From NCBI GenBank assembly GCA_947164985.1, contig CAMUYI010000007.1, positions 33,826 through 97,825 on the forward strand: a DNA stretch of 64,000 nt, read 5' to 3'. Within the stretch, counting starts at the first letter, position 1; the number at the start of each line of letters is the position of its first letter. The DNA is from an uncultured Bacteroidales bacterium. Lineage in GTDB: Bacteria; Bacteroidota; Bacteroidia; Bacteroidales; Paludibacteraceae. This document shows, in pieces, positions 8,847 to 18,546 of this stretch. The notes under the pieces are model-generated. The model saw only the letters and a program-made list of their open reading frames with translations, was not told the origin of the DNA and searched no databases. Position numbers and translations under genes: made by a program.

Positions 8847-9720
8847 GCGCGTTACTACATATATTCGTAAACACGGTTTACTGGATAAGCAAAAACAGGT
8901 GTTGGTTGCCATCAGCGGCGGAGCAGACAGCGTAAGTCTGTTGGATGTACTGCTGCAGGCGGGCTATCGATGCGTTGCCGCGCATTGTAACTTTCATCTA
9001 CGGGACGCAGAGAGTGACCGCGACGAAGCGTTTGTGCGGGAACTATGCAGTACGATGAACGTGCCGTTGGAAGTAGCATCTTTTGACACCTTATCCTACG
9101 CACACGCGCACAACGTAAGCATAGAAGTAGCAGCACGGGAGTTACGCTACGCATGGTTCGAACAGGTGGCACTGCAACATAACTGTCAAGCGATTTGCGT
9201 AGCCCATCATCAGAACGACCAGGCGGAAACAGTACTATTGAACCTCAAACGCGGAACGGGTATCCGGGGTTTGGCAGGTATGCGACCGAAAAGTACCAAC
9301 CCGATGGCGCCGGAAGGAGTTCCGATTGTTCGTCCTCTACTCTGCACGACCCGCGATTATATCGAATATTATCTGCGGGACAAACGGCACTTGGAATGGG
9401 TAACGGACAGTACGAACAGTGACACCTCGATCACCCGCAATGCCATCCGTGAACAACTGCGGACGTACACCAAAGCGGAGATCGAACACATCGCCCAGAC
9501 GGCAGAATATATGCAGGGCTATATAGATATATTAGAAAGTAAAAACACCCGCGAAGCAGGTATTGCTAAATTATACGAAGAACTTCGCATGTACAGATTT
9601 GCGGAAATAGAGAAGATTTACGATGCCTTAGAGAAGGGTGAAGGGGGCAAAACATTCACCTCAAAGACCCATCAGGCAACTATAAAGAAAGGAAAATTAT
9701 GCGTCACTACGGTATCATAG
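8839..9720 (+). CDS. tilS: tRNA(Ile)-lysidine synthase, short form
   Basis: 293 residues from a GTG start that overlaps ettA by 8 bases. TilS adds lysine to the C34 of the AUA-reading tRNA(Ile) in the cytosol, an essential step. The ATP pyrophosphatase loop SGGADSVSLL is at about 29-38, followed by HCNFHLR, HHQNDQAETVLLNLKRGTGIRGL and TDSTN. Many homologues are above 400 residues; here the protein ends after the middle domain (FTSKTHQATIKKGKLCV) without the extra C-terminal TilS_C domain. Compact TilS forms are known, so this need not be a broken gene. Its end overlaps aroE by 22 bases. Confidence 0.92.
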   Translation: MLRRVTTYIRKHGLLDKQKQVLVAISGGADSVSLLDVLLQAGYRCVAAHCNFHLRDAESDRDEAFVRELCSTMNVPLEVASFDTLSYAHAHNVSIEVAARELRYAWFEQVALQHNCQAICVAHHQNDQAETVLLNLKRGTGIRGLAGMRPKSTNPMAPEGVPIVRPLLCTTRDYIEYYLRDKRHLEWVTDSTNSDTSITRNAIREQLRTYTKAEIEHIAQTAEYMQGYIDILESKNTREAGIAKLYEELRMYRFAEIEKIYDALEKGEGGKTFTSKTHQATIKKGKLCVTTVS

Positions 9721-10415
9721 GCTATCCATTACACCACTCGTTCTCCGCCAAATATTTCTCTGAGAAGTTTGAGCGGGAAGGCATCGAAGCGGAGTATTCA
9801 CTCTATCCGATCGAAGTTGAAAGTTTAAAGTTGAAAGTTGAAAGACTTTTAGACTCCCTCGACGGCATGAATGTGACGATGCCATATAAACAGACGATCA
9901 TTCCGTATCTGGATCGGTTGGATGAGACAGCCGAAGCGGTAGGTGCAGTGAACGTAGTGCATAAGCGTGTGGGCTATAACACAGATTGTATCGGATTTAT
10001 GGAGTCGATCAAGCCTTTGTTGCGATCCACTGACCGCAAAGCCTTGGTGCTGGGTACCGGCGGTGCATCCAAAGCCGTTTGTTATGGACTCAAGCAATCA
10101 GGCATAACTCCTACTCTGGTAAGTCGTACACCAAAAAACGGAATGATCGGTTATAGCGAATTGACAGAAACAGTGATGGCGGAGCACACAATCATCGTCA
10201 ATTGTACGCCATTAGGCATGGTGCCGGACACGGAGAGTTATCCCCCGATACCTTACGAACTTATTTCGGCACGACATTTGTTGTTTGATTGTATCTACAA
10301 CCCCGAAGAGACGGTATTCTTACGCAAAGGACGCGCGCAAGGAGCAACCATCCAAAACGGTATAGGTATGCTGTACGGTCAAGCGAAAGCAGCATGGAAA
10401 ATTTGGAATATATGA
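9699..10415 (+). CDS. aroE: Shikimate dehydrogenase
   Basis: 238 residues, slightly short for AroE (about 250-280). Reduces 3-dehydroshikimate to shikimate with NADPH. Substrate motifs are IGYPLHHSFSAKYF and GMNVTMPYKQTIIPYLD (the Lys is catalytic), AVGAVNVV and NTDCIGF; the nucleotide fold is LVLGTGGASKAV, with NCTPLGM and NGIGMLYGQA later. Residues 40-49 (VESLKLKVER) are encoded by a heptamer repeat in the variable linker before the GMNVT motif. The stop overlaps the next start as ATGA. Confidence 0.95.
   Translation: MRHYGIIGYPLHHSFSAKYFSEKFEREGIEAEYSLYPIEVESLKLKVERLLDSLDGMNVTMPYKQTIIPYLDRLDETAEAVGAVNVVHKRVGYNTDCIGFMESIKPLLRSTDRKALVLGTGGASKAVCYGLKQSGITPTLVSRTPKNGMIGYSELTETVMAEHTIIVNCTPLGMVPDTESYPPIPYELISARHLLFDCIYNPEETVFLRKGRAQGATIQNGIGMLYGQAKAAWKIWNI
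9816..9844 (+). repeat. Heptamer repeat inside aroE
   Basis: Four copies of GTTGAAA (one GTTTAAA), period 7, read in frame as VESLKLKVER. The unit is the same as in the tract at 18515-18546. Confidence 0.88.
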
Positions 10416-11467
10416 AAAAGATAGTTATTTTGCTCTTAGGAGCGATGATGAGTGTTGCGCTGAGTGCGCAAGTATTGGAAGAGAACGAGTCGGCACTGGT
10501 GTATTATAGTCCGAAAACGAGTGTGACTTTGGATTTTACCTACACGGTTGAGACGCAAGTTCGCGGACAGTTTGCGGAATATGCAGAGTCCATGTTGGAT
10601 ATCCATGACGCGGTGAAGGAGACCAATACAAATTATGCGATCAAGGATGTCAAGATCGGAACTTCGACCTCCACGGACTATACCCGTCCGCATAAAGTGA
10701 AGACCGATGCGGGTTTTCCGGTGCTGCTTAACATCAACGACCGCGGTCTGTTGACAGGTTATAATGTACCGCTGCCTGAGAAGAAAGCACCCTTCAAGTC
10801 GAATGTGCATGATTGCAAGGCCGCTAACCCCAAAGCACCTAAAATGCAAGCACCTCCCTATCTGGAAGAGGTACTGAAAGCTGCGACTCCGGAGGCACAG
10901 GCATTTGAAGTAGCCAAGCAAATCTTCCATTTGCGTGAGACGCGCATGTACCTCATCAACGGTGAGGTAGAACATGCGCCGGCAGACGGTAAGGCGATGG
11001 AGTTGGTGTTGGACGAGTTGAATCGCCAGGAGCAAGCCTTGATCCGGTTGTTTGTGGGCGAGAAAAAGACCCGCCGCGAGCATAAGACCATTCGTATTGA
11101 ACCGACCAACAATGGACAACAGCTTTTCTTCTCCGACGAGAACGGATTCACCGACGGTGACAATATCGATGCGGACACAATCGAAGTGCGTATGGTTTGT
11201 AAACAACAGACCCGCAAACCGGCTGTAGTTGAGGAGAAGAAAGGTAAGAAGAAAGGCGAGAACGAGTTGACGCAGATCGAATATAACATCCCGGGAAGTT
11301 GTCAGGTAAGTGTGCTGTATAAAAACCACAGCCTGGCTGACCGCACCGTACCGATTGCACAGTTGGGTATTGACGTGGCCCTTCCGAAGAGTATGTTCAT
11401 CGGCACCGAACTGCCGAAGATTATTTTTAGCGACAAAACCGGAAATATCGTTTCTATCAGCAAATGA
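10412..11467 (+). CDS. DUF4831 family exported protein
   Basis: 351 residues from the ATG at 10412, which overlaps the aroE stop as ATGA and opens a clean signal peptide (MKKIVILLLGAMMSVALSAQ). The middle carries features I associate with the Bacteroidetes DUF4831 family: a helix ending IFHLRETRMYLINGEVEHAPADGKAM (seen here as HLRETRMYLINGEVE then PADGKAMELVLDELNRQEQ) and RLFVGEK. A Lys-rich stretch (EEKKGKKKGE, about 272-281) separates it from a last beta domain. Function is unknown; export to the periplasm or surface is inferred from the signal peptide. It overlaps the next gene (porD) by 4 bases. Confidence 0.8.
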   Translation: MKKIVILLLGAMMSVALSAQVLEENESALVYYSPKTSVTLDFTYTVETQVRGQFAEYAESMLDIHDAVKETNTNYAIKDVKIGTSTSTDYTRPHKVKTDAGFPVLLNINDRGLLTGYNVPLPEKKAPFKSNVHDCKAANPKAPKMQAPPYLEEVLKAATPEAQAFEVAKQIFHLRETRMYLINGEVEHAPADGKAMELVLDELNRQEQALIRLFVGEKKTRREHKTIRIEPTNNGQQLFFSDENGFTDGDNIDADTIEVRMVCKQQTRKPAVVEEKKGKKKGENELTQIEYNIPGSCQVSVLYKNHSLADRTVPIAQLGIDVALPKSMFIGTELPKIIFSDKTGNIVSISK

Positions 11468-12369
11468 GAAAGTTTTTTTACATAGCTTGCATGCTGTGCG
11501 CCGTAAGCATAGCGAGTGCACAGGAGATCAACTGTACGGTGACCATCAACTCCGATCAGATAGAAGGTTCGAACAAGCAGGTCTTCGAGACACTCAAGGC
11601 CGGTATTCAGGATTATATCAGTCAAAACCGATGGACCAACATGACCTATGCCGAGCATGAGAAGATCGAGTGCAGCATGCTCATTGTCGTCAATGAGGTA
11701 GCGGACAACATGTATAAATGCGAGATGACCTTGCAGACTCGTCGTCCTGTGTACGGAACGACCTACTCTACGCCGCTTTTGAACTTCGTGGACAAGAGTT
11801 TTAACTTCACCTACCAGGAGTTCGACCGTATCGAGTGGCAACAAAACACGTTCACCACGAACCTGACAGCGATGTTGGCGTACTACTGTTACCTGATCAT
11901 CGGTCATGACCAAGATAGTTTCCAACGTTTAGGCGGTACACCTTTCTTTGAGGCTTGTTCGGAGATCGTCAATGTGTGCCAGAGTGCCAGCATGGATCAG
12001 TCGGAACAGAAAGGATGGTTGGCTTTTGATAGTAACCGAAACCGTTACGCGTTGATAAGCAATCTATTAGACGAGTCCTTCAAGAAATACCGCAACTATT
12101 ACTACGAGTATCATCGTCTGGGGCTGGACGAGATGAGCGCTAATGTAACAAACGGTAGAGCCCGTATCGCGGAAGGCATGCCGGTTTTGAAAGAAGCCTA
12201 CCGTGCCCGCCCTGCAACATATGTCATCAATACCTTCCTCGACGCCAAGTCGCAAGAACTGGTAGATATCTTCCGTAAGGGAACGAACAAAGAGAAGAAA
12301 ACGGTTTATGAGATCTTGACGGACATCGATCCGACAAGATCAACCACATACGATCAAATTAACGAATAA
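11464..12369 (+). CDS. porD: T9SS-associated PorD (DUF4835) family protein
   Basis: 301 residues with a signal peptide ending SIASAQ. The mature protein begins EINCTVTINSDQIEGSNKQVF, and later PLLNFVDKSFNFTYQEFDRIEW and LAYYCYLIIGHDQDSFQRLGG, which match the DUF4835 family, named PorD in type IX secretion annotation. It is expected in the periplasm or outer membrane; its step in secretion is not settled to my knowledge. The position directly before recN (1-base stop/start overlap) is the usual Bacteroidetes order and supports the call. Together with the PorE-like gene it marks a T9SS-bearing organism. Confidence 0.82.
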   Translation: MRKFFYIACMLCAVSIASAQEINCTVTINSDQIEGSNKQVFETLKAGIQDYISQNRWTNMTYAEHEKIECSMLIVVNEVADNMYKCEMTLQTRRPVYGTTYSTPLLNFVDKSFNFTYQEFDRIEWQQNTFTTNLTAMLAYYCYLIIGHDQDSFQRLGGTPFFEACSEIVNVCQSASMDQSEQKGWLAFDSNRNRYALISNLLDESFKKYRNYYYEYHRLGLDEMSANVTNGRARIAEGMPVLKEAYRARPATYVINTFLDAKSQELVDIFRKGTNKEKKTVYEILTDIDPTRSTTYDQINE

Positions 12370-13946
12370 TGCTCAAGCATTTACACATACAGAATTACGC
12401 GCTGATCAGTCATCTGGACATGGATTTTGCGGACGGTTTCTCGGTCATGACCGGTGAGACGGGTTCGGGTAAGACCATTATCTTAGGTGCGTTAGCTTTG
12501 GTACTGGGCGCTCGTGCAGACAGCAAAGCCATCACGGACGGCGAAGACAAATGTATTATCGAGGCAGAGTTCTCCGATTATATCATTCGTCGGGAACTAT
12601 ACGCTAACGGAAAGAGTCGTTCGTTCGTGGACGACAGTGTGGTGACCTTGCAAGAACTGAAAGTATTGGCGAACCAACTGATCGATATCCATTCGCAACA
12701 TGCGAACTTGCTCATCGAGAATGCGGATTTTCAGTTAGAGGTCATTGATGCGGTTGCACAGAACGAAGCGTTGAAAGACCAATACAGCACCGACTATACC
12801 GCTTATATCGCAGCCTTGGAGGCCTTGCATAAGTTACAAGTCTTGGCCAAGAAAAGTCAGCAGGACGCCGATTATATCCAGTATCGTTATCAACTATTGG
12901 ACGAAGCGAACCTGCAGGACGGAGAGTTGGAAGAGTTGGAGCAAGAACAATACCGCTTGAGTCATGCGGAGGAGATCCGTACAGCTTTGGAGACCGCGGT
13001 TGTTGCACTCAACGGTGAGCAAGGCAGCGCGATCGAAGCTCTGCGTACATGTCGTCTGGACGATGCGGCACCGGAGTTGCAAGAGCGGATTGAAAGTGCA
13101 CGGATCGAGTTACAGGACATTGCAGAAGAAGCCGAACGCATGGCGAACCGCGTGGAGATGGATCCGCAACGCTTGGAATGGGTAGAAGAGCGTATAGGAG
13201 CGTTGGAAGAACTGAAACGTAAGTTCAGTGCCGAAACGATCGAAGAATTGATTGCGATGCGGGATGAGTTGGCGGAACAAGTGAACCGTTTGGACTCATT
13301 TGACTTTGATATCGCTAAGGCCCAGAAAGAGGTAGATGCCCAAAAGGCGACCTTAACCAAGTCTGCCAAAGAGCTCACAGAAAGTAGAAAGAAAATTATC
13401 CCGCATATATGCGAGATGCTCATTAGCGGCCTCACCCGCTTGGGCGTAGCGCATGCAAAAGTGGAGATCCCGATCACTCCAACGGAAGACTTTACTCCAA
13501 CCGGCTGCGACGAGGTGCAGTTGTTGTTTGCCGCTAACCTCAACCAGAGTCTGAGAAACGTGAGTGAAGTAGCCTCCGGCGGTGAGATTAGTCGATTAAT
13601 GCTTTGCGTAAAAGCCTTAATCGCCAGCACCAAAGGGCTACCGACTATCATCTTTGATGAGATAGATACCGGTGTCAGCGGAGATATTGCTACACAAATG
13701 GCTGCTATCATGAATGAAATGGCGGGGCACCGACAGATCATCGCCATTACGCATTTGCCGCAGATAGCCGCCAAGGGTACGCACCATTACAAAGTTTATA
13801 AAGCCGATACGGACAAACGTACCGAGACCCATATACGTCTTCTGAATGACGAAGAACGCATTACGGAGATTGCTTCGATGGTAAGCGGTAAGAACGTCAC
13901 CGAAGCAGCACTAAAAACAGCCAAAGAACTACTATGTTGCCATTAG
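12369..13946 (+). CDS. recN: DNA repair protein RecN
   Basis: 525 residues, near the family norm of 550. RecN is an SMC-like ATPase that acts on double-strand breaks. Walker A TGETGSGKTIIL lies at about 28-39, followed by DIHSQHANLLIEN (typical RecN), a long coiled-coil region (about 150-360), the signature SEVASGGEISRLMLCVK and Walker B TIIFDEIDTGVSGDIA, then ITHLPQIAAKG. All parts are intact. It starts on the last base of porD and its end overlaps rarA by 13 bases. Confidence 0.96.
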   Translation: MLKHLHIQNYALISHLDMDFADGFSVMTGETGSGKTIILGALALVLGARADSKAITDGEDKCIIEAEFSDYIIRRELYANGKSRSFVDDSVVTLQELKVLANQLIDIHSQHANLLIENADFQLEVIDAVAQNEALKDQYSTDYTAYIAALEALHKLQVLAKKSQQDADYIQYRYQLLDEANLQDGELEELEQEQYRLSHAEEIRTALETAVVALNGEQGSAIEALRTCRLDDAAPELQERIESARIELQDIAEEAERMANRVEMDPQRLEWVEERIGALEELKRKFSAETIEELIAMRDELAEQVNRLDSFDFDIAKAQKEVDAQKATLTKSAKELTESRKKIIPHICEMLISGLTRLGVAHAKVEIPITPTEDFTPTGCDEVQLLFAANLNQSLRNVSEVASGGEISRLMLCVKALIASTKGLPTIIFDEIDTGVSGDIATQMAAIMNEMAGHRQIIAITHLPQIAAKGTHHYKVYKADTDKRTETHIRLLNDEERITEIASMVSGKNVTEAALKTAKELLCCH

Positions 13947-15154
13947 CAGAACGCATGCGTCCAAAGACCTTGGACGAATACATAGGACAGAAACATCTGG
14001 TAGGTAAAGGAGCAATCCTACGACAGATGATTGAAAGCGGGAACATCGCCAGCTTCATTCTGTGGGGACCTCCGGGCGTAGGTAAGACGACCCTTGCGCG
14101 TATCATTGCGCACCAGTTACAACGTCCGTTCTACACCTTGAGTGCCGTGACAAGCGGTGTGAAGGAGGTGCGGGATGTGATCGACAAAGCCAAACGCAAT
14201 GCGAGTCTCAATAGCGGACTCTTTGCTCCTGCCGATAGCCGAAGTCCGATTCTCTTCATCGATGAGATCCACCGTTTCAGCAAGAGTCAGCAGGACAGCT
14301 TGTTGGGTGCCGTAGAAGAAGGTACGATCACGCTGGTCGGTGCAACCACCGAGAACCCGTCGTTTGAGGTCATCACTCCGCTGCTGAGTCGCTGTCAGGT
14401 GTATGTACTCAAGTCCTTGGACAAGAGCGACCTGCTCGAATTGCTCAACCGCGTATTGACCCAAGACGCGTATATCAAATCGCTTGGATTGCAAGTTAAG
14501 AATACCGAAGCCCTACTCCGTTACAGCGGAGGAGACGCACGTAAATTACTCAATATCATCGAACTGGTAAGCAACAGTGGTGTCAAGGTTATTGACAACG
14601 AGACGGTGACCAAGCAACTACAGCAGAATCCCGTCGCTTACGACAAAGACGGCGAAATGCACTATGACATCATCTCGGCGTTCATCAAGTCGGTGCGTGG
14701 CAGTGATCCGCAAGCGGCGATCTATTGGTTGGCACGTATGATCGAAGGAGGCGAAGACCCGAAGTTCATCGCCCGCCGTCTGGTGATATTGGCAAGCGAA
14801 GATATCGGGCTTGCGAACCCGAACGCGATGTTACTTGCCAATACTTGCTTTGATGTTGTGAATAAAATCGGTTGGCCGGAAGGACGTATTCCTTTGGCAG
14901 AAACGACGATCTATTTGGCGACTTGTAAGAAAGATAACTCTGCCTATCTGGCGATCGACGAGGCTTTAGCGAAAGTAAAAGAGACCGGTAACTTACCCGT
15001 TCCGCTCCACCTGCGCAACGCCCCAACAAGCCTGATGAAAGAGTTAGGTTATGCCGACGGCTACCTGTACCCGCATGACTATCCGGGACACTGGATCGCA
15101 CAGCAGTACTTGCCCGACGAGTTACAAGGAACGGTGTTTTGGAAGAAGGATTAG
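13934..15154 (+). CDS. rarA: Replication-associated recombination ATPase RarA (MgsA)
   Basis: 406 residues. A AAA+ clamp-loader-like ATPase that acts at stalled forks. Motifs: PLAERMRPKTLDEYIGQKHL (box II, split PLAERMRPKTLD and YIGQKHL), Walker A GPPGVGKTTLARIIA, Walker B ILFIDEIHRFSKSQQD, sensor GATTENPSFEV, and C-terminal SEDIGLANPNAMLLA with PVPLHLRNAPTSLMKELGYA. Complete. The TAG stop lies at the start of a heptamer tract that also carries the hemW start. Confidence 0.96.
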   Translation: MLPLAERMRPKTLDEYIGQKHLVGKGAILRQMIESGNIASFILWGPPGVGKTTLARIIAHQLQRPFYTLSAVTSGVKEVRDVIDKAKRNASLNSGLFAPADSRSPILFIDEIHRFSKSQQDSLLGAVEEGTITLVGATTENPSFEVITPLLSRCQVYVLKSLDKSDLLELLNRVLTQDAYIKSLGLQVKNTEALLRYSGGDARKLLNIIELVSNSGVKVIDNETVTKQLQQNPVAYDKDGEMHYDIISAFIKSVRGSDPQAAIYWLARMIEGGEDPKFIARRLVILASEDIGLANPNAMLLANTCFDVVNKIGWPEGRIPLAETTIYLATCKKDNSAYLAIDEALAKVKETGNLPVPLHLRNAPTSLMKELGYADGYLYPHDYPGHWIAQQYLPDELQGTVFWKKD

Positions 15155-15183
15155 TGGATTAGGGGGTTAGTGGATTAGTGGCT
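15152..15183 (+). repeat. Repeat spanning the rarA stop and the hemW start
   Basis: Units TTAGTGG, ATTAGGG, GGTTAGTGG and ATTAGTGG. The first gives the TAG stop of rarA, the last gives the GTG start of hemW, and an in-frame TAG at 15160-15162 blocks any earlier hemW start. Confidence 0.85.
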
Positions 15184-16251
15184 GGTATATACGTACATAT
15201 TCCGTTTTGCAAGAGGCGATGTCGGTACTGCGATTTCTTCTCTACAACGATGTTGGAGAGGAGAGAGGAATATGTAGCAGCCTTGGTCAAGGAGATAGCG
15301 GCACGAAAGGATGAGGCAGGTGAGCCTATCCGAACGGTGTATATCGGCGGCGGTACGCCGAGCACCTTAACGCCGCAAGACATAGCGCGTATCGTAAAGG
15401 CCGTAGGTATTGATGAAGCGGAAGAGGTCACAATGGAACTCAACCCGGGCGATGCATCGCCAGCGTACATGCAGGCTTTGCGCAACATAGGCATTGACCG
15501 TCTGTCGATCGGTATTCAGTCCTTTCAGGACGACTTACTGCAGTTGATAGGCCGGAGACATGATGCGCAGCAAGCGATAGACGCCGTTCGCATGGCGCAA
15601 GAGGCAGGATTTGGGAACCTATCCATCGACCTGATGTACGCGCTGCCGACGCAGACGATGGAGAAATGGCAGGCAGATATAGAGACAGCAATAGGTCTTG
15701 GTGTACAACATATATCGAGTTACGGGCTGATCTACGAAGACGGTACGGCATTGACCCAAGCGGTAGAGAACGGAGCATTAGAAGCGATTGACGAAGAGAC
15801 GGAGAATGCAATGTACGATGCGTTATGTGAACGATTGAAACAAGCAGGATTCGTGCATTATGAGGTGAGTAATTTTGCCTTACCGGGCTACGAAGCAAAG
15901 CATAACAGTCGGTACTGGGATCACACACCTTATATAGGTGTAGGCGCAGGCGCGCACACGTATGTACCGCCTGTTCGGAGTTGGAACAAGGATGACTTGG
16001 AGGGATATCTAAAAGGCGAAGAGGTACGTGAAAGTGAGCTGTTAACCGAGACCGATCTGTACAACGAACGGATTATGTTGGGGTTGAGGACAAGTCGAGG
16101 CATTGCCGATCCATTATCGGTCCATTCTCGTAAGATAACGACCGATTATATCCGAAAAGGCTTGTTGCGCAAGACCGATGACGGACGAGTTGTGGCTACG
16201 CAAGAAGGGATACATATATTAAACAGAATAATTGAAGATTTGATGATATGA
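15178..16251 (+). CDS. hemW: Radical SAM protein HemW
   Basis: 357 residues starting at GTG 15178, inside the repeat; the protein sequence (AGIYVHIPFC) requires this start. The radical SAM iron-sulphur motif is CKRRCRYCDFF (Cys at about 10, 14 and 17), with IGGGTPSTL, ELNPGD, GIDRLSIGIQSFQDD and a C-terminal HemN_C domain. HemW is a heme-binding, heme-transfer protein rather than coproporphyrinogen dehydrogenase; it lacks the fourth Cys seen in HemN (CxxxCxxCxC), where Phe stands instead. The stop overlaps the next start by 4 bases. Confidence 0.93.
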   Translation: MAGIYVHIPFCKRRCRYCDFFSTTMLERREEYVAALVKEIAARKDEAGEPIRTVYIGGGTPSTLTPQDIARIVKAVGIDEAEEVTMELNPGDASPAYMQALRNIGIDRLSIGIQSFQDDLLQLIGRRHDAQQAIDAVRMAQEAGFGNLSIDLMYALPTQTMEKWQADIETAIGLGVQHISSYGLIYEDGTALTQAVENGALEAIDEETENAMYDALCERLKQAGFVHYEVSNFALPGYEAKHNSRYWDHTPYIGVGAGAHTYVPPVRSWNKDDLEGYLKGEEVRESELLTETDLYNERIMLGLRTSRGIADPLSVHSRKITTDYIRKGLLRKTDDGRVVATQEGIHILNRIIEDLMI

Positions 16252-18515
16252 ACACAAAGAGTTGGTATAAACCGTTTTTAGCATGGTTTTGGGGGCTTTT
16301 CATAGGAGGGCTCTTGGTGATTTGGTTTGTGATGTGGTTGATCACCCGCGGTGTACTGGGCTATCTGCCGCCTTTGGAGGAGTTACAAAACCCGAAGAAC
16401 AACTTCGCCAGCGAGATCATCTCGTCCGACATGCAGTCCTTGGGTCGTTATTACCGCTACGAGAACCGCATCGGTGTGCAATATACCGATTTGTCGCCGA
16501 ATATCATCAACGCGTTGATCGCTACCGAGGACGCCCGTTTCTACCAACATACGGGTGTAGATTTCAAGTCTCTCTTCCGCGCCATCCTAAAACTGGGTCG
16601 TGCCGGCGGCGGTTCTACCCTCACCCAGCAGTTAGCCAAGCAGTTATGGTCGCCTCGCGCCAATAACATCTTCGAGCGTGCGATGCAGAAACCCATCGAG
16701 TGGATCATTGCTACGAAGTTAGAGCGCCTCTACTCGAAGGACGAGATCTTGCTTATGTACCTCAACCAGTTCGATTTTCTCTATAATGCCGTAGGTATTC
16801 AGTCCGCATCGCAGGTCTATTTCTCTACTACCCCGGCTAAACTGAAGATGGAAGAAGCAGCAATGCTGGTAGGTATGTGTAAGAACCCCTCGCTGTATAA
16901 CCCCGTTCGTCATCCCGAACGTGCTACGCGACGTCGTAACACGGTATTGAGTCAAATGGAGAAATACCATTATATCGACGAGGTTACCCGCGATTCCGTT
17001 ATGGCTTTGCCGCTGGAGTTGCATTACCGTTCGGTAGATCACAAGCAAGGTACGGCACCCTATTTCCGAGAGTATCTGCGCGGTGTATTGACCGCCAAGG
17101 AGCCGCGCGAGAGTGAGTACGCGGAATGGAACAAGCAACAATATGAGTTGGATAAATGGAGTTGGGAGAACAACCCCTTGTACGGTTTTTGCGAGAAGAA
17201 CAAGAAACCCGACGGCACCCATTACGACATCTATCAGGATGGTCTGAAGATCTACACGACCATCGATTCGCGTATGCAGCGGTACGCCGAAGAGGCGGTG
17301 AGCGAACATATGCAAGCGCAGCAGAAAGCCTTCTTCCGTGAACTCAAACGCAAGAAGAACGCGCCTTTCTCCAAACAGTTGACACAAGAAGAGGTAGACG
17401 GAATCATGAACCGCTCCATGCGTCAGACGGACCGTTACCGTATCATGAAACGTGCCGGATACAGTCACGACTCCATCATGGCGGCCTTCATGACGCCGCG
17501 CGAGATGCAGGTCTTCACCTACGACGGCATCATCGACACCGTTATGAGTCCGTATGACTCTATAAAATGGCAGAAGAGTTTCCTGCGTTGCGGCTTCATG
17601 TCCATGGATCCGCATAGCGGTCATGTCAAAGCATATGTAGGCGGACCTAACTTCAGCTATTTCCAATACGACATGACGACTAAGGGTCGTCGGCAGGTGG
17701 GTTCGACCGTGAAGCCTTACCTCTACACCTTAGCCATGGATGAAGGCATGTGGCCTTGTGAGACCTGGGTGTATGACTCCGTGGTCTTCATCCTGCCCGA
17801 CGGCACCCGTTACGTACCGCGTGATACGCACGATAAGTACCAAGGTGACACCGTAACACTCACCTGGGGACTCAAAGAGTCATCTAACTGGATGTCAGCG
17901 TATTTGATGTCGCTCTTCACACCGGAACAGTTAGTGAAGATGATGCGGTCATTCGGTATTCAGGGACAATTAGATCCGGTCGTTTCACTTTGTCTCGGTC
18001 CGTGTGAAGTGACGGTTGCGGAGATGGTAGATGCCTATACTGCCTTTGCCAACAAAGGTATCCGAACCGAACCGCTCTACGTCACCCGTATTGAAGATGC
18101 CAACGGTAATGTGATCGGTAGCTTCACCCCGCGTACCCACGAAATCATCAGCGAGACAACGGCTTATAAGATGATTTACATGCTTCGTCAAGTGATTGAC
18201 CACGGAACGGGTGTTCGCATGCGGTACAGATACGGTATCTCGGCACCGATGGGAGGTAAAACTGGTACGACGAACAATAACTCCGACGGTTGGTTCATGT
18301 GCTTTACTCCTTCGCTGGTTAGCGGAACATGGGTAGGCGGAGAAGACCGTGGTATCCATTTTGATAATATGGCAGAAGGACAAGGTGCGTCAATGGCGCT
18401 GCCTATCTGTGCACTCTATATGCAAAAAGTACTCGCAGATCAGGAATTGGGTTATAATCCCGAGGAGCAGTTCGATGTACCGGCATGGTTTGATCCGAAT
18501 GAAGGATGTAAGTAA
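16248..18515 (+). CDS. Class A penicillin-binding protein 1A
   Basis: 755 residues. An N-terminal membrane anchor (about 10-33) leads into a GT51 glycosyltransferase with EDARFYQHTGVD (catalytic Glu about 95) and GGSTLTQQLAKQL. The transpeptidase domain carries STVK (Ser about 485), SSN (about 545) and KTGTT (about 670). It polymerises and crosslinks peptidoglycan on the outer face of the inner membrane and would be a beta-lactam target. All active-site motifs are present. An insert between the domains (about 290-420) is rich in charged residues. Coupled to hemW by an ATGA overlap. The TAA stop is at once followed by a heptamer repeat. Confidence 0.95.
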   Translation: MNTKSWYKPFLAWFWGLFIGGLLVIWFVMWLITRGVLGYLPPLEELQNPKNNFASEIISSDMQSLGRYYRYENRIGVQYTDLSPNIINALIATEDARFYQHTGVDFKSLFRAILKLGRAGGGSTLTQQLAKQLWSPRANNIFERAMQKPIEWIIATKLERLYSKDEILLMYLNQFDFLYNAVGIQSASQVYFSTTPAKLKMEEAAMLVGMCKNPSLYNPVRHPERATRRRNTVLSQMEKYHYIDEVTRDSVMALPLELHYRSVDHKQGTAPYFREYLRGVLTAKEPRESEYAEWNKQQYELDKWSWENNPLYGFCEKNKKPDGTHYDIYQDGLKIYTTIDSRMQRYAEEAVSEHMQAQQKAFFRELKRKKNAPFSKQLTQEEVDGIMNRSMRQTDRYRIMKRAGYSHDSIMAAFMTPREMQVFTYDGIIDTVMSPYDSIKWQKSFLRCGFMSMDPHSGHVKAYVGGPNFSYFQYDMTTKGRRQVGSTVKPYLYTLAMDEGMWPCETWVYDSVVFILPDGTRYVPRDTHDKYQGDTVTLTWGLKESSNWMSAYLMSLFTPEQLVKMMRSFGIQGQLDPVVSLCLGPCEVTVAEMVDAYTAFANKGIRTEPLYVTRIEDANGNVIGSFTPRTHEIISETTAYKMIYMLRQVIDHGTGVRMRYRYGISAPMGGKTGTTNNNSDGWFMCFTPSLVSGTWVGGEDRGIHFDNMAEGQGASMALPICALYMQKVLADQELGYNPEEQFDVPAWFDPNEGCK

Positions 18516-18546
18516 AGTTGAAAGTTGAGAGTTGAAAGTTGAAAGG
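18515..18546 (+). repeat. Heptamer repeat carrying the start codon of the TPR gene
   Basis: Four copies of GTTGAAA/GTTGAGA, period 7. The last supplies TTG at 18539-18541, preceded in frame by TGA from the same repeat. Confidence 0.88.

Noticed and set aside
8839..9720. tilS as a pseudogene because it is short
   Set aside because: All catalytic motifs and the middle domain are present, and it is tightly coupled to both neighbours; a compact form is more likely.
10289..10411. Upstream extension of the DUF4831 gene
   Set aside because: It lies wholly within aroE; the ATG at 10412 gives a clean signal peptide and ATGA coupling.
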